64,000 bases of DNA, from assembly GCA_024711325.1 (NCBI GenBank), contig JANJTC010000003.1, positions 310,001 through 374,000 on the forward strand. Reading direction: 5' to 3'. The position numbers and the translations under genes were made by a program. Origin of the DNA: Bacteriovoracaceae bacterium. Lineage in GTDB: Bacteria > Bdellovibrionota > Bacteriovoracia > Bacteriovoracales > Bacteriovoracaceae. This document shows positions 37,118-46,405 of this stretch, one piece after another. Numbering within the stretch: the first letter of the stretch is position 1; every line of letters begins with the position of its first letter. The notes under the pieces were generated by a model that searched no databases, had not been told where the DNA came from, and saw only the letters and a program-made list of their open reading frames with translations.

Positions 37118-38845
37118 ATGACTTCACCACTTCTTTCAGTAAGAAATCTCGTGGTTGACTTTCAGACCGGTGAAGGTGTGACCCGAGCAGTTAATAATAT
37201 CTCATTTGATATTCCTGCCGGTAAGACCATCGGAATTGTTGGAGAGTCAGGATCAGGAAAATCTGTTACCTCTTTGGCCATCATGGGTCTTCTTCAGAAG
37301 CCTGCCGCCACTATTCCACAAGGAGAGATCATCTTCAATGGTCAGAATCTCCTGGAATATAACGACGCTCAGATGCGACAAATTCGTGGTGATAAAATCT
37401 CCATGATATTTCAAGAGCCAATGACTAGCCTTAATCCGGTTTTTAAAGTTGGTGATCAAATTGCGGAAACGATTCGTATTCACAGAAAAATTTCCGCTAA
37501 GGAAGCATGGGACCGCGCTGTTGATCTGATGAATCAGGTCGGTATTCCTAATCCGTCGGCCAGCGCTCATAAGTATCCGCATGAGATGTCCGGTGGTCAA
37601 AAGCAACGAGTGATGATCGCTATGGCCATTGCTTGTGAGCCAAAACTACTTATTGCCGATGAACCAACAACTGCCCTTGATGTGACCATTCAAAAACAAG
37701 TGCTGGATCTGCTTTTTAGTCTTCAGCAAAAGTACCATATGAGTATGTTATTCATCACTCATGATCTAGGAGTGATTGGGGACATTGCTGATGACGTGGT
37801 TGTTATGTACCGCTCAAACGTGGTGGAAAAAAATAATGCCAAAGAAATTTTTTATACTGCCAAACATCCGTATACCAAGGGTCTTCTTGCTTGTCGTCCA
37901 AAACTGGGTGCTAATCCAAGACGACTTTTAACTGTTTCAGATTTTATGGATGAAGCCGGTGTTGAAAAGCATGTTTCACCGGAAAGAGTTGTGGTTTTTG
38001 ATAAAGAAACTGAACGAGAGAAGTCGAGCGACATTCTTCTTGAAGTAAAAAACCTGGTGACTCAATTTCCAATCAAGGGCGGCTTTTTTGGCCGTACTGT
38101 GGATCATTTTAAAGCAGTAAATGACGTGAGCTTTAAACTTAAAAAAGGCCAGACACTAGGACTTGTAGGGGAATCTGGTTGTGGTAAGACCACTCTGGGG
38201 CGATCGATTTTGAGATTGGTCGAGCCTGCTTCTGGAAGCATTATTTATGACGGAAAAGACATTACAAATGTCTATGCTGAAGAACTTCGTCTTCTTCGTC
38301 GTAAGATGCAGATTATTTTCCAGGACCCTTATTCTTCACTTAATCCAAGAATGACAATTTCTGAAATTTTAACTGAACCACTTAATATTCATAATGTGGG
38401 AAGTGGACGCAAAGAACGTCTGGATATGGCAAAAGAGCTCTTCGAGAAGGTGGGTCTGAATATCGCCCAACTTAATCGATACCCGCATGAGTTCTCAGGT
38501 GGTCAAAGACAAAGAATTTGTATTGCTCGCGCCTTGATGCTTCGTCCGGAGTTTGTTGTCTGTGATGAGTCCGTATCGGCCCTGGATGTTTCAGTTCAGG
38601 CACAAGTTTTAAATCTACTTTTAGATCTTCAGCAGGAATTTCATCTTACTTATGTTTTCATTTCCCATGACCTTTCTGTGGTGAATTTCATCGCTGATGA
38701 AGTTGGTGTAATGAATGCAGGGAAAATTATTGAGATGGATAAGGCCAGTAACATCTATAAAAATCCGAAAGAAGAGTACACACGGGCCCTTCTTTCAGCG
38801 ATTCCTAAAGGACTGGTTAAGTCGGATCTTTCTGCATTGGTTTAA
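37118..38845 (+). CDS. Fused double-ATPase subunit (OppD-OppF type) of peptide importer
   Basis: One polypeptide (575 aa) with both ABC ATPases, as in YejF. First unit: Walker A GESGSGKS, signature MSGGQKQR, Walker [13 protein letters not shown]. Second unit: Walker [10 protein letters not shown], signature FSGGQRQR, Walker [13 protein letters not shown], with Ser where OppF usually has Pro in the DEP motif. Each is followed by an oligopeptide-transporter C-terminal segment ([12 protein letters not shown] and [11 protein letters not shown]). The gene ends the importer operon and overlaps the convergent symporter gene by 29 bp. Confidence 0.95.
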   Translation: MTSPLLSVRNLVVDFQTGEGVTRAVNNISFDIPAGKTIGIVGESGSGKSVTSLAIMGLLQKPAATIPQGEIIFNGQNLLEYNDAQMRQIRGDKISMIFQEPMTSLNPVFKVGDQIAETIRIHRKISAKEAWDRAVDLMNQVGIPNPSASAHKYPHEMSGGQKQRVMIAMAIACEPKLLIADEPTTALDVTIQKQVLDLLFSLQQKYHMSMLFITHDLGVIGDIADDVVVMYRSNVVEKNNAKEIFYTAKHPYTKGLLACRPKLGANPRRLLTVSDFMDEAGVEKHVSPERVVVFDKETEREKSSDILLEVKNLVTQFPIKGGFFGRTVDHFKAVNDVSFKLKKGQTLGLVGESGCGKTTLGRSILRLVEPASGSIIYDGKDITNVYAEELRLLRRKMQIIFQDPYSSLNPRMTISEILTEPLNIHNVGSGRKERLDMAKELFEKVGLNIAQLNRYPHEFSGGQRQRICIARALMLRPEFVVCDESVSALDVSVQAQVLNLLLDLQQEFHLTYVFISHDLSVVNFIADEVGVMNAGKIIEMDKASNIYKNPKEEYTRALLSAIPKGLVKSDLSALV

Positions 38846-40274
38846 CAGAGGCGTAGATTTTTAAGAAAATCATGCTCAGGATGCAACCCCAATAAACGTT
38901 TAAGTTCCAGTCCCATTGGAGGATTTGTGTATTCAGATACACTCCTCCAATGCCAAAAGCATAAGCACCTATCACATTCATGGTATTTAATCGGAAAACA
39001 AACCATCGTTTGAAAATTACTTTGGCCATGAAGATTCCGAGTAAGGCCCCTCCTGTCCACGATTGAACTTTCAGACCCAACATGAGTAATCCATCATTGG
39101 TTGATGCAACGACTGCAATAATAAAGAGCAATAGAGTTATAATGGCGGTATCCATTAAAGAATAGAATCTCATCTTCTCCGGGCTGCGATTTGGAAATAT
39201 GTCATTGTAGACCGTGGCACAAAGAGCATTAATAGTGGAATCCAGTGTGCTCATTGTTGCTGCCAGTACTCCGGCGACCATGATCCCTCTAATACCTGCC
39301 GGGAAATGATTCACAATATAATAGGAGAATAAGTGATCTGCATTGGCAACATTTGAAGGAAAAGATGCGCCTTGGTAATGTGACCACAGAAGTGCACCTA
39401 CGCCTAAGAATAATAAACCAACTGATATCGAGATAAATGACGAAAAGAAAATGGCCAGCTGAGCATGTTTTAAGCTGTGGTTGGCCGTTAGCCTTTGAGC
39501 GAAGTCCTGATCCACTCCATGAGTGGACATATCAAATAAGATTCCACCAAAAATTCCAAAAATAAATGGCCAAGGGTTATCTAAACTGAAGAAAGAAGTT
39601 TTACCTGCGGCCTGGGCCATTCCCATGAGTTCTGACCAGCTATGCCCACTGGTTTGGGGAATAAGGTAGTGAGCGAGAATACCGCCAAAGATAAAAAGCC
39701 CTAGCTGCATAATGTCGGTACGGACAACTGCTTTCAGACCTCCTACCAGGGTATAAAGAAAAGTCACAGTAGTAACCAAGGCAAGTCCTAAATAGACGTG
39801 CATTCCAACAAAATGCGATACCAGGATCGCTCCAGAGAATAATCTGACACCTACTGAAAGAATTTTCGAGAAGGCGTAAAAGATAGCAATCATGCGCTGG
39901 CCAGATGGAAGGCCTGTGTCTTTGGCAATAACTTCATAAATAGTTAAGCCTTGGTCGTAGACCTTAGGCAGGAAAATTTTCGCAATCACCAGACGGCCAA
40001 TGATGGCGCCCATGTAAATTTGAATGAAAGAAAAATCTTTATTAAAGGCAAAGGCCGGTATTCCTAGAAAAGTCAGGGCCGAAACTTCGGTTGCGATGAT
40101 TGAGCAAATTGATTCGGTAAACGTAAGTGATTTGTTGGCGAGATATTGTTCCGTAGCTCTTTGTCTACCGACAGAATTGGCCGACTTCGTTTGTCTGCCT
40201 GCTCGAATGGCCAGATAAAATACCAGAATGATGTAAGCAGCTATCACCATCCAGTCGAAGTACAGAAATTCCAT
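38817..40274 (-). CDS. Sodium:solute symporter (SSS family)
   Basis: Integral membrane protein (485 aa, about 13 helices) of the SSS family that couples sodium flow to uptake of sugars, amino acids or other solutes. Evidence: N-terminal [39 protein letters not shown], the [14 protein letters not shown] loop typical of the family, and [18 protein letters not shown]. Substrate unknown. Single gene, convergent with the ABC importer operon. Confidence 0.92.
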   Translation of the reverse strand: MEFLYFDWMVIAAYIILVFYLAIRAGRQTKSANSVGRQRATEQYLANKSLTFTESICSIIATEVSALTFLGIPAFAFNKDFSFIQIYMGAIIGRLVIAKIFLPKVYDQGLTIYEVIAKDTGLPSGQRMIAIFYAFSKILSVGVRLFSGAILVSHFVGMHVYLGLALVTTVTFLYTLVGGLKAVVRTDIMQLGLFIFGGILAHYLIPQTSGHSWSELMGMAQAAGKTSFFSLDNPWPFIFGIFGGILFDMSTHGVDQDFAQRLTANHSLKHAQLAIFFSSFISISVGLLFLGVGALLWSHYQGASFPSNVANADHLFSYYIVNHFPAGIRGIMVAGVLAATMSTLDSTINALCATVYNDIFPNRSPEKMRFYSLMDTAIITLLLFIIAVVASTNDGLLMLGLKVQSWTGGALLGIFMAKVIFKRWFVFRLNTMNVIGAYAFGIGGVYLNTQILQWDWNLNVYWGCILSMIFLKIYASVKPMQKDPT

Positions 40275-40409
40275 GTCAATTCTCCCGAAGCTGAAAGTCT
40301 ACGATAGCAAAGTAAAAGAGTCCATTAACCTTAGAAGAAATCTTAAGCTTAAAGTTGCTCATCTTACTCTGGAGACAGCCGATAGGTATTGAGAAGTATT
40401 AGGATTTAA

Positions 40410-41405
40410 ATGAAGCCTCAAAAACAGATGATAACAAAACTACCGGTAAAAGACCTCGCGAAGAAAATTATTTGCGATGGTCATCTGTTTTTAATTTCCG
40501 GTGAAAGAAAATTTTATCTGATGAAGCCCGGGGTGCTTGTTGATCCAGATTTTGTTAAAAAACACGCTCCGAATAATTCTACTTTTGATTTTGAATGTGT
40601 TGTTAATCAGGAATTGAAAGATAAATTTACAAATCATTTTCGGGAACTTCGGTATCTGCAGTTTGAAAAAGATCTTAGATTGAAGTGTTCAGATATTGTT
40701 CATGACTTTTATCTTCACTATTCAGTTCCAGAACACTTCCTTAGTTTTGCTCTGGCCTGTCATGAAGCTTTCTGCGGAATTTCATTGGATGATCAGTTAA
40801 GAATGCATGAAACAGATATGCATCTATTCAGAAAAGCTCTTTACTCATCTGCCTTCGCTATCATCGCAGGGATGACTAATGATTTTTTTCATTATCTTAT
40901 GCTGAAAGATTTTTATAACTTAACTTTCGCTTTAGATATTGGACTATGTGAATCGAACTATAGTTACTATGTTTCAGAAGCTTGTAATGCTGAAAACCGA
41001 AATCCGGGCAGTGGAAGAAGATATCTTTTGAAGGAAAAGGCTTCCGATTTTGAGTTAGCGCTTTTCCTAAAGCATCCTGAAAAAAGTTATCAGTACATAA
41101 AAGAACGATCTATTCTGGCATTCCCGGAACTGGCAGAAGTAACTCTTTATCAACATGAACTCACAGATGGTTCAGGGTTCCCAAGAGGCGTTATCAAAGG
41201 TCAGATCTCAAGTTGGGAAGCAGTTGTGATATTTTCTGACTCGCTGGTTGAAATTCTGTCTGAGTACACTTTTGAATATGAAGTCATCTCTTACCTGACA
41301 AATTTTGAAAATCAGAAACTAAAAGATCTTCCAGTAAACAGAGTTTACAAAAAGCTGTGTCATGCTTTCAGTCACTTTCAGGCAATGAAGGAGACCGGAT
41401 CATAA
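40410..41405 (+). CDS. Degenerate HD-GYP-like protein
   Basis: A 331-residue protein whose C-terminal half follows the HD-GYP pattern but lacks catalytic residues. Retained: HPEKSY (222-227), QHELTDGSGFPRG (248-260) and FSDSLVEI where ADTFDAM is expected. Lost: HDIGK, which reads LDIGLCE (175-181). It is therefore probably a c-di-GMP-binding or scaffolding pseudo-enzyme. The N-terminal 100 residues are of unknown type. Start ATG 40410 follows AGGA. Stop and next start overlap (TAATG), so it is made together with the coiled-coil protein downstream. Confidence 0.65.
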   Translation: MKPQKQMITKLPVKDLAKKIICDGHLFLISGERKFYLMKPGVLVDPDFVKKHAPNNSTFDFECVVNQELKDKFTNHFRELRYLQFEKDLRLKCSDIVHDFYLHYSVPEHFLSFALACHEAFCGISLDDQLRMHETDMHLFRKALYSSAFAIIAGMTNDFFHYLMLKDFYNLTFALDIGLCESNYSYYVSEACNAENRNPGSGRRYLLKEKASDFELALFLKHPEKSYQYIKERSILAFPELAEVTLYQHELTDGSGFPRGVIKGQISSWEAVVIFSDSLVEILSEYTFEYEVISYLTNFENQKLKDLPVNRVYKKLCHAFSHFQAMKETGS

Positions 41406-44128
41406 TGGGTAAAATGAATAGGCAGCTCGCCATTCTCAATCTTACCGGAGCTCTATTACCAGAGCTCAAAGAATACTTTATTTCCAGAAATATTCTGGTG
41501 GTTGATCCTTTAATAAATTCTGGAACAGCTGACTGGACTCATATTATTACCAAAGACATTCATGACTTTAACCTCATCAATGACACCTATGATTTAACCC
41601 AAAAAGATCGTCATATCATTTCGCTCTCACAGGTAAGTGATCTTCAGAATTTTACTATCAATAATGGGAATATCATTCTTGACGATATTTGGTTTAAGGG
41701 AAATCTAGGTTCATTTATCATGGATAAGTATTTTCAAGGTTATGGTGGCATTACATTAGGTGATAATTATCCTTCATTCCAGGAAATGGGATCCTTTAAT
41801 GTCACTAATCCATTCAATACGGGTGAATACCTCGACAGAATGGTCCAAAAAGCTTTCGAAAGTGGCATAGAAGCGCTTACTTTAAAAACGTACTTTGACC
41901 ATCTGGTTATGTACGTCGCAGGTCTTAAGAAAAAAGAGAAAGCGGGACTTCCGTTTGAAATTACCTACGGTGTTTATGAGGATGTTTTCGCTCTTCAGAT
42001 GCATTTTTTCTCCCAACGCCTGGAAATCCTGGATGTGACAACCGGTCTATCCTCCATCATCACTAAAAAAGCTGATGAATATTTTCTAAATGTTGCCGTT
42101 CAATCCGCTGACTTCTTCGACTTCTCATATATGCCTGAAGTCAATAAAGTGATCATAACTGGTTTATGGACTAAAGATGAAAGGATCAAATTTGAAAACA
42201 GGGGGTTGATGTTCACCGCTCTGGAAGCTGGTCGCATCTTCCATAAATATGAAAATGAAGGCGCCTCTTCTTCTTTAGTTTCTGATAACGAGATTCCGGA
42301 TTTTACAGATAAATTATCTTTTTCACAGAAAGATGAGTTAATTGCTACTAGTACTGTCTTAAAAGGTAGTTCTGTACAGGAAGAATCATCGGCCGTGGTT
42401 AAAGGTTCTGCAGACGAGGCGATAACATCAACAGTGGTGGCGGGAAGTGAGACAGAGAAAGAGACACTGACTAAAGTAAGCTCTGCTGAAGAAGTTGAGA
42501 CAGAAGATGAAGTCAGGATTATTAAAGGTGAGATGGGACTGGATGAGCTGGTCAATGTCGTTAAAAGCAAATTTGAAGAAGAAAAAAGCGTCATCAGAGT
42601 TTCCGGGAATAAGCTGGATATTGAAAAAGTGGCCTACCGGATTGCTGCTTCTGTGGATGAGAGCACCAAAGAAAGTAATTTAAAAGTTCGTTCACTAGGG
42701 AATAAGATCCCTGATCTTATTAAAACGGGATTATTTGATTTTGCTAAAAATTTGAATAAATCCGTTGATGACCTGGGTGATAGTGATATAGATCAATTCC
42801 AAATCCAAAAGCTACCGGAAATCATTCGCCAGGGAATCCTCAAAAAAGAAGAGAAGTCAGCTGCAAGAGAAAATAACCCTCAGGATTCTACCAGAATCAT
42901 AGAGGCCAAGTTATTAAATGCGACTCAAGAAAATGATAAGTTGAAATCACAATTAAGAAATCTTGCAGCAGAAGTGCGGATTCTTAAAGAATCCCGGGCG
43001 AAAGTTGCTGAAATTCAGATGAAGGCAACTAAAGCCGCTGTGGAGGTGGTCGCCCAAAAGAGTGATGATCCGGATGATGAACTTCGTAAGCAGTTTCAGC
43101 AGAAAATAAATGATCAAAAATTGCTGAATGAGATGGAATTAAAGAAACTTGGCGGCCTTCTGGAGCGGGAATCTAAACTCATAGCGGAAGTAAAAGCTGA
43201 AGAGATGAAGACCCGCAAGCTCCATATCGAAAATATCCAGAAAGAGACTTTTTATTCCCAAGAAATTGAAAAATCTCAGCGCCAGTTAAAGGCCAAAGAT
43301 TTAATGCTGATAAAAACTAAAGAATCTTTTACCAAGCTAGTGGAGAAAAAAGAAAATGAAATCTCTGAGCTTCGACAGAAAACGGATCAACTTAGCAGAA
43401 CCCTAGCGACAGCTCCTTCCCAGACACAAACTAAAACAATTAAAGATCTTGAAAAACAGAACGCCAATCTTTTCAAACAGCTTGATGTTTATAAAATTAA
43501 GCTTTCAAGTCTTGCTTCAAAAATGCAGACGACTAAAGATGATGATAATAAGGATGATGCCCGTAAGCTTCAGATGATCAATAATCAACTTAAGAACCAA
43601 CTAGACATGGCCAAAAAAGAATCGGAAAAATGGCAATCCAAAGCTTCACAAGACCATGGCCAGATCCTCGCCATGAAACAGGAAAAAGTCCGCCTCGAGC
43701 AGGTCATTAAGAAACTTAATATTGAATCATCAAAAGAGAGTTCTGCTCCTCAACAACCGACCGTTAACGATCAGGAACTAAAACGTTTGCAGGCCCATAA
43801 TCAAATCCTTGAAAATCAGCTTAAAGAAAATTCGACTAAGGTCATGGCACTTGAATCCAAGCTCCAGGAAGCCTTGAAGTTGCAAAGGACTGGTCAACCT
43901 ACTGGTGACGATGGGTCGAAAGTAAAAGTTACTCAGCTTGAGAACTCAGTAAAAAAACTCACTCAGGATATCGTGGAGAGTAAAGGGCTTCTTGCCGAAG
44001 CTAAAAAGGAAACCAACAAGCTTCGTCAGGAGAAGACTGCCCTTCAGAATATGGTGGATAAGCTCAAAAAAGACGCCGTTAAGGCCAAGGCTGCAATGCC
44101 CAAAAAACCAAATGGAAAAGCTGCTTAA
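41405..44128 (+). CDS. Large coiled-coil protein with unrecognised N-terminal domain
   Basis: About 907 residues, not recognised. Residues 1-280 form a globular region that starts RQLAILNLTGALLPELKEYF and includes DDIWFKGNLGSFIMDKYFQG. A Ser/Glu/Val-rich linker follows (about 285-400), then a long heptad-rich coiled coil from about 490 to the end, rich in Lys, Glu and Gln. No membrane segment or signal peptide is seen, so it is cytoplasmic. Start ATG 41405 overlaps the upstream stop; a reading from 41357 lies inside the upstream gene. Architecture resembles bacterial cytoskeletal or polarity scaffolds, but this is inference. Confidence 0.75.
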   Translation: MGKMNRQLAILNLTGALLPELKEYFISRNILVVDPLINSGTADWTHIITKDIHDFNLINDTYDLTQKDRHIISLSQVSDLQNFTINNGNIILDDIWFKGNLGSFIMDKYFQGYGGITLGDNYPSFQEMGSFNVTNPFNTGEYLDRMVQKAFESGIEALTLKTYFDHLVMYVAGLKKKEKAGLPFEITYGVYEDVFALQMHFFSQRLEILDVTTGLSSIITKKADEYFLNVAVQSADFFDFSYMPEVNKVIITGLWTKDERIKFENRGLMFTALEAGRIFHKYENEGASSSLVSDNEIPDFTDKLSFSQKDELIATSTVLKGSSVQEESSAVVKGSADEAITSTVVAGSETEKETLTKVSSAEEVETEDEVRIIKGEMGLDELVNVVKSKFEEEKSVIRVSGNKLDIEKVAYRIAASVDESTKESNLKVRSLGNKIPDLIKTGLFDFAKNLNKSVDDLGDSDIDQFQIQKLPEIIRQGILKKEEKSAARENNPQDSTRIIEAKLLNATQENDKLKSQLRNLAAEVRILKESRAKVAEIQMKATKAAVEVVAQKSDDPDDELRKQFQQKINDQKLLNEMELKKLGGLLERESKLIAEVKAEEMKTRKLHIENIQKETFYSQEIEKSQRQLKAKDLMLIKTKESFTKLVEKKENEISELRQKTDQLSRTLATAPSQTQTKTIKDLEKQNANLFKQLDVYKIKLSSLASKMQTTKDDDNKDDARKLQMINNQLKNQLDMAKKESEKWQSKASQDHGQILAMKQEKVRLEQVIKKLNIESSKESSAPQQPTVNDQELKRLQAHNQILENQLKENSTKVMALESKLQEALKLQRTGQPTGDDGSKVKVTQLENSVKKLTQDIVESKGLLAEAKKETNKLRQEKTALQNMVDKLKKDAVKAKAAMPKKPNGKAA

Positions 44129-44134
44129 TTATTC

Positions 44135-44163
44135 TTGCCAAAATCTTAAGACTTAGTCATAAT
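44135..44163 (+). promoter_or_regulatory. Sigma-70-type promoter of tRNA-Leu
   Basis: TTGCCA (44135-44140), a 17-base spacer, and CATAAT (44158-44163). Both boxes match the consensus in five of six positions; expected transcript start is about 44170, 17 bases before the mature tRNA. Confidence 0.7.
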
Positions 44164-44186
44164 CGATTCCTCTCACATACCTAGAT

Positions 44187-44269
44187 GCCCGGTTGGTGGA
44201 ATTGGTAGACACGTTAGGCTTAGAACCTAATGCGCGAGCGTGGGGGTTCGAGTCCCTCACCGGGCACCA
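44187..44269 (+). tRNA. tRNA-Leu (anticodon UAG)
   Basis: Acceptor arm GCCCGGT pairs with ACCGGGC, and the 3' CCA is encoded. The anticodon loop reads CTTAGAA between TTAGG and CCTAA, giving anticodon TAG (codon CTA). A long variable arm (TGCGCGAGCG region) and the T loop GTTCGAGTC are typical of class II leucine tRNA. It stands alone with its own promoter and terminator. Confidence 0.96.
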
Positions 44270-44314
44270 AGCTTTCGGTGAATAGTCGTAAGTTAAAACA
44301 CGTGTGAGTATTTT

Positions 44315-44348
44315 AAAAAGCCAGGTCTCGCGCCCTGGCTTTTTTTTT
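44315..44348 (+). terminator. Rho-independent terminator after tRNA-Leu
   Basis: AAAAAGCCAGG (44315-44325) pairs perfectly with CCTGGCTTTTT (44334-44344), with an eight-base loop and a T run to 44348. This is a strong terminator, 45 bp after the tRNA. Confidence 0.93.
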
Positions 44349-44378
44349 GCCTTTTTTCAATAACTTCCTCAATGCAAC

Positions 44379-44392
44379 ATGATCCAGGTCAT
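44379..44392. promoter_or_regulatory. Candidate Crp/Fnr-type operator
   Basis: ATGATCCAGGTCAT is a near-palindrome of two five-base half sites spaced by four bases, resembling the TTGAT-N4-ATCAA sites of the Crp/Fnr superfamily. It lies 69 bp upstream of the universal stress protein start. Confidence 0.35.
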
Positions 44393-44460
44393 ATCTTTTG
44401 CCTCAGCATTCAATGATAATCCTTTCAAACAGGTTAATTGCCGTAAGCAAAGGATAAGTT

Positions 44461-44925
44461 ATGAACTTCGATAAAGTTGTTGTCGCCCTGGATATGGATG
44501 AAAACAGTATTGAAACTCTAGCTCAATTAAAACAGTTGAACATTCCAACTTCAGCGGAAGTTCATTTGATTAATGTCTTTGAGTATGTTGCAAATAATTT
44601 TGATTTCACCTTCGTCATTCCACCATCAGCTGATGATTTAGCTAAAATCCAAATGATCATGGTAGAGAAGATGGAGGCCTTGAAGCCTAAGTTGGGTCTT
44701 GATAAACACACTAATGTGATCATTAAGTGTTTTATTTCCGGCAATGCTAAACAAGAGTTCCTTAACTATGCTGATTCCATAGATGCTAAATTGATTGTGG
44801 CAGCATCTAAAGAGAGAAAAGGATTCTTAGGTCTATTTGAAAGTTCGTTCACTAATTTTTTGACTAAGTTCAGTCGGTCGAACCTTATCATCTTAAGACC
44901 TCAGGCCGTTTACAACGTAGGTTAA
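44461..44925 (+). CDS. Universal stress protein (UspA family)
   Basis: A 154-residue cytoplasmic protein with the UspA fold: strand VVVALDMDENS at the N-terminus, VHLINVFEY, and AKLIVAASKERKGFLGLFESSFTNFL near the end. The usual G2xG9xG(S/T) nucleotide loop is altered (SKERKGFLG... rather than GSRGxxG), so ATP binding is uncertain. AAAGGA precedes the start. It overlaps the convergent oxidoreductase gene by 4 bp. A Crp/Fnr-like site upstream fits redox or energy control, as seen for other usp genes. Confidence 0.85.
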   Translation: MNFDKVVVALDMDENSIETLAQLKQLNIPTSAEVHLINVFEYVANNFDFTFVIPPSADDLAKIQMIMVEKMEALKPKLGLDKHTNVIIKCFISGNAKQEFLNYADSIDAKLIVAASKERKGFLGLFESSFTNFLTKFSRSNLIILRPQAVYNVG

Positions 44926-45818
44926 TTTAAATCCTCTTTTGCCAGAGCGGAATTAATGCCGAAGGCGGCCTGGGCCCCTTCGGCGGCAGCGACGATGACT
45001 AGTTGGACCTCTCTAAGAATATTACCCGCCACATACAGCCCGGGAATTTCAGTCTTTTCATATTTACCTCTTTCCACTCCATCTTCTTCTGAAAAATTGC
45101 ATTCAAACTGTTCAAGTAACCGAGAGCGTATATAAGATTCTGTATTAAAGAACATGGCCTCACGTTCGCTTACATCTCCATTTTCAAAGATGATTTTTTT
45201 GAGTCTACCATCATCTCCTTCCAGTCTTATTATCTTGTGATCAACCAGTTGAATATTATTTCTTTCTAGCACTTCACAATCTTCCTTCGACAGGCCAGAA
45301 GCTCCATCAGTGCATAAAAGAATATCATTACTCCAGGTTTTTAAAGATTTCGCAAGTTTTAGACCTCTGTGCGCTTTTCCATAGACGGCGAGCTTCTGGT
45401 GTCTAACTTCCCAGCCATCACAGTAAGGACAATTGAAAATACTCTTTCCAAAAAAATCCATGATGCCATGAATTTTGGGTATAACATCCACCACCCCAGT
45501 GGCCAGCAAGAGTTTTCGTGATTGAAAGATACGACCGTCAAGTAGGGTCACTTCAAATTGATCGTCACGTCTAGTTGCTTTAGTGACTTCACATTGCGCG
45601 ATACTAACTTTTTCAAATTTTTTTAATTCATCACGGGCAGTTTGTAGAAAGTCCAAAGGGGAGATACCTTCACGGGTTAAGTACGCGTGAAGAGCGTGAG
45701 ACGAAGCATTCCGGGGATGACCTGCATCACAAACTAAAACACTTCTTAAGCAACGTCCTAGAATAAGGGCAGCACTGAGGCCGGCCGGTCCTCCTCCTAC
45801 AATTATGGCGTCATACAT
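44922..45818 (-). CDS. Thioredoxin reductase-like FAD/NAD(P) oxidoreductase
   Basis: A 298-residue pyridine nucleotide-disulfide oxidoreductase. FAD motif IVGGGPAGLSAALILGR at 7-23; redox-active CPYCDG (Cys130/Cys133) in the place of thioredoxin reductase CATCDG; a shortened NAD(P) region around VYGKAHRGLKLA without a classic GxGxxG; and the C-terminal VAGNI ... VIVAAAEGAQAAFGIN. It may reduce thioredoxin or act as a related ferredoxin/NADPH or glutaredoxin-type reductase. The altered nucleotide loop suggests another electron donor. Its upstream region contains a perfect inverted repeat. Confidence 0.87.
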   Translation of the reverse strand: MYDAIIVGGGPAGLSAALILGRCLRSVLVCDAGHPRNASSHALHAYLTREGISPLDFLQTARDELKKFEKVSIAQCEVTKATRRDDQFEVTLLDGRIFQSRKLLLATGVVDVIPKIHGIMDFFGKSIFNCPYCDGWEVRHQKLAVYGKAHRGLKLAKSLKTWSNDILLCTDGASGLSKEDCEVLERNNIQLVDHKIIRLEGDDGRLKKIIFENGDVSEREAMFFNTESYIRSRLLEQFECNFSEEDGVERGKYEKTEIPGLYVAGNILREVQLVIVAAAEGAQAAFGINSALAKEDLN

Positions 45819-45871
45819 AGGTGGTTCCTCTCTCCTGATGTTTTAAATTAGCAAAATGGAGGCCAGAAAAT

Positions 45872-45886
45872 GTCTAACTATTAGAC
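45872..45886. promoter_or_regulatory. Perfect inverted repeat between divergent genes
   Basis: GTCTAA-CTA-TTAGAC lies 54 bp upstream of the thioredoxin reductase-like gene and about 90 bp upstream of the secreted-protein gene on the other strand. Its symmetry and position suggest a dimeric-regulator operator; no regulator gene is adjacent. Confidence 0.35.
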
Positions 45887-45973
45887 GCTCCTATGTAAGT
45901 CATACAGACTAAGTCGAAAATGATCAGATTAATGGGATGATGAAAGAACCATTATCTATTTAAAGGAATTTAT

Positions 45974-46363
45974 ATGAAAAAGTTAGTAACTGGTTTGATG
46001 CTACTTTCATCTCTTTCAGTTTTTGCGGGTTTAAAAGATTGTCAAAATCTTCTTGGGAATTTTGAATGTGCTTATGAAAATTCAAATGTCCGTTTAGTAT
46101 TGGCCAAAGGAAACTCTGCGAACGCTCTTGAAGTCAAAATCGAAGGTGAGGGCGGAAAATATATTGTTGATGGAAAAAAACGTGCCTCTAAGGAAGATGA
46201 TTCGGAGTACACGGCCCTTTGTACTGCCGGTAAGAAAATTGAAATCAGAAATGTATTTCGTGATCAGCTCCAGATTGTATCATTGACTGCCACTGATGAA
46301 GGGATTCTTTATTCTTTGGAACAAAGTCGTGGTGGACTATCGCTTACATGTAAAAGAATTTAA
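45974..46363 (+). CDS. Small secreted protein of unknown function
   Basis: A 129-residue protein with signal peptide MKKLVTGLMLLSSLSVFAG and a mature domain of about 110 residues predicted as mostly beta strands, with four Cys that could form two disulfides. Not recognised. SD AAAGGAA precedes the ATG. A strong hairpin follows the stop, so it is a single-gene unit. Confidence 0.8.
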   Translation: MKKLVTGLMLLSSLSVFAGLKDCQNLLGNFECAYENSNVRLVLAKGNSANALEVKIEGEGGKYIVDGKKRASKEDDSEYTALCTAGKKIEIRNVFRDQLQIVSLTATDEGILYSLEQSRGGLSLTCKRI

Positions 46364-46372
46364 ATTCAGCGT

Positions 46373-46403
46373 GATATGTCTGCTTTTAAGAAGCAGACAT
46401 ATC
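46373..46403. terminator. Bidirectional hairpin between convergent genes
   Basis: A 13-bp perfect stem, GATATGTCTGCTT with AAGCAGACATATC and a five-base loop, fills the 42-bp gap between two convergent genes. It lacks a T run on either side, but position fits a shared terminator. Confidence 0.65.
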
Positions 46404-46405
46404 CT

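Noticed and set aside
40349-40382. Possible FliA promoter (TAAAGTTG ... GCCGATAG) before the pseudo-HD-GYP gene
   Set aside because: Spacing between the boxes is 24 bases instead of 15, and no TAAA-like box lies at the correct distance.
42100-42594. 164-codon minus-strand frame inside the coiled-coil gene
   Set aside because: Low-complexity mirror of the Ser/Glu/Val linker; coding signal is clearly on the plus strand.
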